In this document: positions 57,390-64,000 of the stretch, piece after piece
How positions within the stretch are numbered: the stretch's first letter is position 1
Layout: each line of letters opens with the position of its first letter
NCBI GenBank assembly: GCA_036172665.1
Contig: CM069871.1
Span: 58,650,713 to 58,714,712, forward strand
DNA: 64,000 nucleotides
Direction: 5' to 3'
DNA from: Prosopocoilus inquinatus
Lineage: Eukaryota > Arthropoda > Insecta > Coleoptera > Lucanidae
Notes under the pieces: model-generated
Databases searched by the model: none
The model's input: only the letters and a program-made list of their open reading frames with translations
What the model was told of the DNA's origin: nothing
Made by a program: the position numbers and the translations under genes

Positions 57390-57727
57390 ACATCAAGTAA
57401 CGTGCCGTCTTCACCCTTGAAGGGCGCCGACGTCATTTCCCCTGGTCTGCACTGTCGTCGCCGCTCGATGTAATCGCCATCCTCGGACGCAACATCTGCT
57501 CTGTTGAAGCCAAAGTCGTCGCCGGAAATCCAAGTAATCGTTCATCCCAGTCCACCGTTCACCCTATTCAATACAGCGCAGAAGTTTTTATAGCGACATT
57601 CTCAGCAAGCAGGACTGGCAGAGAAATCTCGCGATCCTCAGAGATCAATTTAACTCTAATCTAAATCAAATAAAGAGGTATTTTTCTCAAATCAAATTGT
57701 TTTTAAGACTCTACCTACGCCCCTACA
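57390..57727 (+). repeat. possible LTR-like stretch
   Basis: A GC-rich block with a TATA-like box (tttttatagcg, about 57583) and AATAAA (57667-57673), ending cgcccctaca at 57727, resembles the 3' part of an LTR. The matching TG start and a primer-binding site were not found, so this is only a suggestion. A host promoter and first exon is the alternative. Confidence 0.2.
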
Positions 57728-57877
57728 AATCGGAAGTCTTGTCGTGACAAGGTGAAGGCGCAAAAGACTTACGTATCTTCTATCTATATGCGATATTTGT
57801 CGAGACTTTTGAATTAATACTTCGTTCTATAAAAGTTTTATCACATTTCTCCAAAATTATTCAGAAGGGATAGTCAA

Positions 57878-58155
57878 GTTTTTTTTTTTTTCATATGTGG
57901 TGATGTTCAGAGTCTTAAGACTTGTCGGGACTACAGGAGCGTAAATGTGTTTTTCGTGTATGTAAACTGTTACGTGCTTTGTACTTCCAAACCTCCTCGC
58001 CGTTGAAGGGAACTCAGTGTTGATTTCTCTCTCCTCAACACTGAAGGGTACCTGAAAGTGAATACCGACCACCGTCTGGAATTAACTCGAATGAGATTCG
58101 AACCTACTACCTTGAGTTTACAATGCACTTATTGGATCGTTTAGGCTTTTGCAGA
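57878..58155 (-). mobile_element. tRNA-derived SINE with poly(A) tail
   Basis: On the minus strand a B box GGTTCGAATCTC lies near 58090 with tRNA-like sequence (gcctaaacgatccaataagtgcattgtaaactcaaggt, in part) upstream, followed by about 190 bases of body and a run of A (57879-57892 as T on the plus strand). A different family from the SINEs at 3.9 and 47.9 kb. The 71-codon frame inside is accidental. Confidence 0.7.
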
Positions 58156-60608
58156 GATTATGTCATGTTTTAATGTTTTAGCTGAAACCTACAACCCGTG
58201 ATTTTCTTAGTGGCTTCATTTTGTCGAGTATCACACCGTACATCAAATATTAACAAATTTTCTAGAATTTCCATCCAAAATTTGATCTCCCTTTTTCATC
58301 TAAATTTTTAATTAGTGCACGTCGCATTCTGGCGTGTTTCAAGTACCTGCTGCAACTTGATTTTGTTTTCAACATCAAATGCCCACCATCGTTCACCAAT
58401 TTCGGCTCGAGTGGAACTAACTTTAAATTATTAACATCATCCCACCTCGGACATGGAAATCGATAAATGCACTACGGACGGAAAAGAACGTTCCTGTGTT
58501 GGCTCAAATAGCTACTTGCTTTAAAAATTCTATTTTATTCGATGCATTAAAAAGGACAAAAATAAATTAATTTATAATGTACTCATTCATTTATTAATAA
58601 TGTAAATGTAAATTGTCTATATTAAGAGAGAGAGAGAGAGAGAGAAAGAGGAACAGTAAACACATTTTATTTTAGTTTTATCTTCTCTGTTACAATGAAT
58701 GTTTAAAAAGAAAATGTATAAATCATAAAACTGTGTCTGTAAAAGTATTTGTTATACAATATACCTACATACCATTGATTTGCATATTAGAAAAGGACAA
58801 CTGTTTGCTAACACCGATTTACGACTCCATTCGGCTCAATAAATAAAATTCAAGGAAGAAATTAATATTAAAAAATTTAAGCCGACATTTAAGCGCGTCG
58901 TAAAATTACAGGCAAGCCAACGAAAACGTGAATGTCTTTTAAATAAGGCGATTATTTACAAAAAAGGTTCACGTAATGCCAATTGCCAATGTGTCTAATT
59001 TGTTGTTGGTCGGTCTTCTCTCCTTCCTGTACGGTCATTTCTTCAATACCGCGTGATTAATGTTTCTCGCACTACTCAATGTTGAAATTTATCGTAAATG
59101 CCATTTGCGGTATTCATCGGAATTAAATATTGTGTTTTCGTTCGCGACTTGACAAGGATTAAACACTTTCGAATTATGTATGTTAAATGACTGACAAATT
59201 GTTTAATTCATTAAGGCGATTACACGTATACTTACCTTTAAAGGAAAAACACCCGACAGTCCTCATTTAAATTTTAATTTAATAACTGTTATTAAATGGT
59301 ATAGCAAATTTTTTAATATAACTTTTCAGACAGTTGTTTTTTTTAATTAAAATACTATTTACATCAGTGGTGCAAAACCGACAGCTAGTGCAGACAGATT
59401 TACATGCATAATTTGACCAGAACTTCTATTTCGTTACCTCATCTTATACAGGGTTTTTCAGAGTAAGTGTCCGACCAGTTAACCACAGATAGTCCTTGAA
59501 AAAACAAAGCAAATAACTGTAGATTTTGGGGGGTCTAACTTGTGTAGTTTTTTTGACATAAAATGGATTAAGAATTAACATGTAAACTTGTTGTGGTTAC
59601 TGGATTTACTGAATGCGTCACAACAGCAATAGACTTTCGAGGAAAAAGACACAAAACACGAAGACTTAACATCGAACTGAAACCGTAAAACGATTTGTTT
59701 ACGACTCTCTGGGGAAAGATCGCATAATGCGAACGATAAACTTGATTTTTTTATAAAGTAAGTTGGGATACAATAATAATTTTGTCAGTGAAATCGTGTT
59801 CGTGTCAACATAGACGCCGGATTTTCCAAATATTGTCGGGTGCAATTTTTGTCGATAGTTCAGTTTATAATATGTATAATACATATAATTTGTTTGTAAA
59901 TGAAAGGACCAATGCCGGTGTTGCCTTATGAAAAATGCAACTGGCAACGGCGTCCTAGTTAGAAACTCGATAATACACATAAAAGTTTGAATCTGTTTTC
60001 GACTAGTTTAAATCTGGATTCTGTAGTTGTTGCAACAAAACACTTCAGATTTGAATTATTGCCTGGCAATTCGTCTGCAAATAACAATTGCAATGCGGTC
60101 CAAACCAGTCCAAACAAAACAAAAATAGTTTGATTAATCCGTTTGCAAAAAAACGTCTGTTTTTGAAACTAATCGCGTTTGGACCAAGTTTTTGTGAGCG
60201 AAAGAAAGCACTTAGTGAAAAGTTTTTTTTTTGGCATTGAAAAGGATAAGTATTTAAATTGATTTAAATTTAAATACCTTGACAGGGCATGACATGAAAC
60301 TTCAAATATCTTACTATCTTAGTATCAGGGAGGAGGAAAGATAACTCTTTCCTCATCCCTGCTTAGTATTTTGATAATATTTTACAGGGCAATTGTGTTT
60401 TATAATAATAAGTAGTAGTCGCCCAACAGGAAATTCCCAATTACAGGACGAAAAGAAAACACAACAATATAAATGCGAACAATTTAAATACATTTAGTTT
60501 AATAAAATGCTGCAAGAAAATCATAAAGTATCACAAAATATATCATCATATTTTGCATCAGCATTACGGCACATAGTGTATATAGGTGGTTTAATTAAGA
60601 TATTACTC
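58156..60608. other. no gene recognised; GA microsatellite and LINE 3' end
   Basis: A (GA)n run lies at 58625-58651. A tatacagggtttttcag terminus is at 59445-59461, without a matching partner. The last few hundred bases before 60608 are probably the 3' untranslated part of the LINE at 60609-61988. Confidence 0.35.
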
Positions 60609-61988
60609 TTAGCTGTACGCAGATAAAACGTTGTAGACCATCTCGAGTTGAAACGTGGCACCATAAAAATTCAAAGATTCCAAGATTTCGACACAATCAA
60701 GTTTGTAATGAATGACTTTCCAAATAAATCGAGCACCTTGTATTTCCCGACGTTGACTAAGGGATTGAAAATTATGTCTGCGTAGTAAGTCGACATAGTC
60801 AACACCTCTTGGGGGATATTGCCCAGAGATTTTCAACGAAAGGAATTTAAGAAACCTACGTTGTATACGTTCGATATCTAAACGATAGCAAATGTAGTAA
60901 GGTGACCAGACTTGAGAAGTATATTCAAGTCTGTTAATAACTAAGGAATTGAAAATACATTTAAATACCTCAATGTTATCAAAGTACTTGACTGTACGAA
61001 AGACAAAACCAAGTGTTTTAGAGGCTGCGGTAACTATATTTTTTATGTGGGGAGAAAAGCTTAGAGTAGAATCAAAAAGCACCCCAAGATCCATTTTGGA
61101 GGTTTTCCTTGTAATTACTTGACTATTTAATTTATAGTCACAGTTAATCGGACTGAATTTTTTGGTGTACGTTACAGAACAACATTTATTGATGTTTAAC
61201 TTAAGATAATTGTTAGCACACCAATAGTTAATAGTGTCAAGACCCTGCTGTAGCTGAATAGCTTCATGAACAGTCGAAACCGACTCATAAATTTTTAAAT
61301 CATCTGCAAACGCAAGCACTCGACATTCAAAAGTGTTTAATAAATCATTGATAAATAAAACAAATAGCAAAGGTCCTAAGTTAGAACCCTGCGGAACACC
61401 AGAGGTTGCCTGATATTCAAATGATTTGTAGCCGTTGTAAAACACATAACTCACTCTGGTTGTTAAATAAGATTTCATGAGATGTAACAACGAAGAAGTC
61501 ATGCCGAAAGACCTAAGTTTCCTGAGAAGGATATCGTCGTGTACCATATCAAAAGCACTAGACAGATCGGTATATACAACGTCAACTTGTCCCTGTTTAT
61601 TCAATTGTTCAACAATAAATTGCGTTATAATGACTAAGTTGGTAGTCGTTGACCTACCAGAAATAAACCCGCGCTGACATGTAGCAATATAAGAGAAAGT
61701 TTGTCTATAAATAAGCTTATATATAAGTTGTTCAAAAATTTTAGCAAAGTTGTTCAAAATTGCTATAGGGCGATAATTTTTTATCTGCCCTTTATCACCT
61801 TTTTTATAGACAGGCTTAATTCTGGCCCTTTTCCAAGTATTCGGGAAAGAAGACGTAGCAATGGCAATATTAATAATATGAAGTAATGGCTTGACAAAAG
61901 CATATCTAACGTCGTGGACCAAGAAGCTTGGAATTGAATCATCACCTGCAGTAAATTTAATAGGAAATTTTATAACAACATAATGCAA
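60609..61988 (-). CDS. LINE reverse transcriptase, 5'-truncated but unbroken
   Basis: A 459-codon frame with the whole reverse transcriptase domain of a jockey/CR1-like non-LTR element: AGDDSIPSFLVHDV, FPNTWKRARIKPVYKKGDKG, NYRPIAILNNFAKIFE, QRGFISGRSTTTNL, VVYTDLSSAFDMVHDDILL (first catalytic aspartate), SGVPQGSNLGPLLFVLFIND, and LAFADDLKIYE with both aspartates. LGVLFDSTLSF and a thumb with LEYTSQVWSPYY follow, to a stop at 60609. The endonuclease is missing; the frame begins right at the N-terminal edge of the domain, so the copy is 5'-truncated near 61990. No stops or shifts, so a young insertion. The M at 61988 is only the first methionine after truncation. Confidence 0.85.
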   Translation of the reverse strand: MHYVVIKFPIKFTAGDDSIPSFLVHDVRYAFVKPLLHIINIAIATSSFPNTWKRARIKPVYKKGDKGQIKNYRPIAILNNFAKIFEQLIYKLIYRQTFSYIATCQRGFISGRSTTTNLVIITQFIVEQLNKQGQVDVVYTDLSSAFDMVHDDILLRKLRSFGMTSSLLHLMKSYLTTRVSYVFYNGYKSFEYQATSGVPQGSNLGPLLFVLFINDLLNTFECRVLAFADDLKIYESVSTVHEAIQLQQGLDTINYWCANNYLKLNINKCCSVTYTKKFSPINCDYKLNSQVITRKTSKMDLGVLFDSTLSFSPHIKNIVTAASKTLGFVFRTVKYFDNIEVFKCIFNSLVINRLEYTSQVWSPYYICYRLDIERIQRRFLKFLSLKISGQYPPRGVDYVDLLRRHNFQSLSQRREIQGARFIWKVIHYKLDCVEILESLNFYGATFQLEMVYNVLSAYS

Positions 61989-62030
61989 GAGGTGGTGGTT
62001 TTTTGATTTGTGAACAAATAATACACTAAC

Positions 62031-62106
62031 AGCGTTTTCTACTGATTTGCACTAATATGAACTGAGTGTGCACTCAGTGCATTAGTGCACGTCAGTAGAA
62101 AACGCT
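62031..62106. repeat. 76-bp palindrome
   Basis: AGCGTTTTCTACTGA at 62031-62045 is complementary to 62092-62106, and the centre actgagtgtgcactcagt is also palindromic. It lies about 45 bases upstream of the truncated LINE. It could be a very small MITE. Confidence 0.75.
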
Positions 62107-64000
62107 ACATTTAAGCATGCTGTATTTCTGCTTTGGACGATGAACCAGGAAGAGCTGGCAACAATTTCTGAATTTCTAGTAGGTAATCCTGTCAATTGCG
62201 GATTTTCTTTAAAAAAACTGTGTAATGTCAAATAAATTCTGCGTCGAATAATTTCTGCTTCTTTGAATTTACTAAACAAAAAGACACTACTTTGTCGGGT
62301 GCTCTCTAATACTTTTGCACCCAACAAAATCATTTGTCAGGTGCACCCGACGAAGCGGCGCCTATGTGTGTCAACTTGCCTATCAATTTACAGAAATTTA
62401 GAGAAATTCGTGGATTTTAAGATTACTTGAAGAATTGAATGACGTGCTCTTAATGCCAACCGCGGCCCTTTAGGATTTTTTTTATTGAACGTATGTATTA
62501 CCGCAATGTTTCAAGTATTTGCAGTTGCTTCATATGCGAGATAATTAATTAATTAAAGTGAAGCGAATCATGTTTAATCAAACATTGCAAATGAAAAGTT
62601 CAGTTTATGAAGACTCCAGTTGAGGAAATTTCGTTTTTGTGGGAGTAAAAGAAATCAAAACAATGCAAATCACCGCTCGGTGTACGTGATTCATTAGGTT
62701 GACCTTTGAACGCTCTTGGGTGGTAGCATACTTGGCACGCGGAGTTGTTCGTGGAAAGAAGAAAAATCTTGCGCTTCAAGTACGCGAGTCAAAACGTGCA
62801 CCCAGAAGTAACTGAAGTTTTAATAAATTAAATAATAAGTTAAATTTGGCCGAATAAGCTAGTCCTAAGATGTGTTGTATATGGTGGCCTATTCATCAAT
62901 CATGTGAATAAGCGCATAACAAGAAGGTCACATCGACTATCCGTTACAAAAAGTGACATCACATAACATTTACTTTTTGTTGACACAGTGACAGTTTCTA
63001 AAACATAATCAGTTAGTCGACCCAGTTTTAGAAACACATTACGCAACGCATTCCAATAGTCATCGGTGCTACTCAAACGGTTTCCATTTGGGGCACAAAA
63101 GACGTTGATTTTCGAAATGTTTCCGAAACATTTTTTCCTTGCAATTTGAGACTTGCATGACCTTAGTAGATACATCCTTAACGGATCGGACATTTATTAT
63201 GGTTCACCCTGCATAGGACGGACGCCATTTCAGAGACACTTATAGAAAGAAAAGCAAATTGAGCAACTATTCTTTTTTTATAATGCGAAAGTTATGATGC
63301 ACAAACAGGGAATCTGAAAATTTTTGTGCATAATCAAATCTAAAAGTAAAATTGATAGAAGAAAGTTGTATTTAATAGTTTTGCAGGTATTCCCCGACCA
63401 AAATAAGCGCTTATCGTAGCGGCGAAACAGTTTCTGTTTTATACAGCCAGTGAATCGAACTACTTAAGTTCACTGATTAAATAACAGCGATTGCAGAGTA
63501 CAAGTTTTGACGCGCGGATTATTACTAATTAGTTGTGAAATTTCAATTTGCAAATGAATCTTCTACAACTAGGTAACTACTACTACGGGTTACTATTAAA
63601 AATAAAACAGTCATCGTTGTTGTATATCAGTATTGAGAGATTCTGAAAGAATACTTTCTATATTGCAGGTCGGATTTTGGATTTAGGGGATTTTGTAAAT
63701 AATTTTCGAAATTCAAATGATTAAACACTTAATAATTAATAGTAATAAGTATTTTTAATAACAAGAATTCTCTTTGTAACACACGTTTTGAAAATACACT
63801 GTATAAAAGTTTTCTTCTGAGAGTGATTAGTGGAATTATAAGTAACCGGATTTCTACGCGGAAAAATTTAATAATTTCAAATTAGAAGGCAAATCACAAG
63901 GCATTCTTGAAATTCAAAACGCAAGTTGTACGAAACCAGTCACAAATAAACAAAAGGGACCCAATGTTCTGTTTAATTTGGAACGGGTATGTTATGTTAC
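62107..64000. other. no gene recognised
   Basis: Two minus-strand frames (62082-62333 and 62900-63193, 83 and 97 codons) show no recognisable domain; the second ends next to a terminus-like ggttcaccctgcata (63201-63215), in reverse tatgcagggtgaacc, which resembles the tacaggg-type ends elsewhere. The rest is AT-rich. Confidence 0.35.

Overview
This is an AT-rich, repeat-dense stretch of an arthropod genome, most likely an insect. R1-type and other endonuclease-bearing LINEs, hAT, Tc1/mariner-like and Penelope-like elements and tRNA-derived SINEs all occur together, and genes carry GT-AG introns. There is no bacterial gene layout. No complete host gene can be recognised. Two isolated exons may be host coding sequence: 14803-14909 on the minus strand, signal-peptide-like, and 45774-45936 on the plus strand. 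Everything else with a clear identity is mobile DNA, much of it nested.

Layout. 1-4700: the right end of a DNA element, a decayed A-rich LINE interrupted by a Tc1/mariner-like element with long terminal inverted repeats, a SINE fragment and an LTR with primer-binding site. 5456-7700: a hAT element with exact 8-bp target duplications and an apparently intact two-exon transposase. 9185-13942: a second hAT-ended element filled with later insertions, including an 1.1-kb palindrome. 15241-16876: a TIR element carrying a 699-bp insertion of hammerhead-ribozyme repeats. 18-26 kb: more ribozyme repeat copies, fold-back elements, and a hAT MITE carrying a Penelope-like fold-back. 27.3-29.3 kb: fused remains of two LINEs on the minus strand. 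32.1-37.6 kb: a nearly full CR1/L2-like LINE inserted in an older minus-strand LINE. 40-49 kb: old repeats and several TIR elements. 49.6-50.9 kb: a truncated Penelope-like element with its own hammerhead. 51.7-55.8 kb: a 313-bp tandem duplication and another 1.07-kb fold-back. 57.4-62 kb: an LTR-like stretch, a SINE and a LINE with an unbroken reverse transcriptase.

The most interesting content is a set of hammerhead ribozymes, read directly from the sequence, in three unrelated repeat families: the 312-bp repeat at 16 and 25 kb, the Penelope-like element at 49.7 kb and the fold-back at 22.9 kb. All have a 2-bp stem III closed by a self-complementary tetraloop, and their host repeats are flanked by 11-16-bp target duplications. 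I infer that the 312-bp family is a non-autonomous Penelope-like or retrozyme-like element mobilised by a Penelope-type reverse transcriptase/GIY-YIG protein such as the one whose 3' half survives at 49844-50745.
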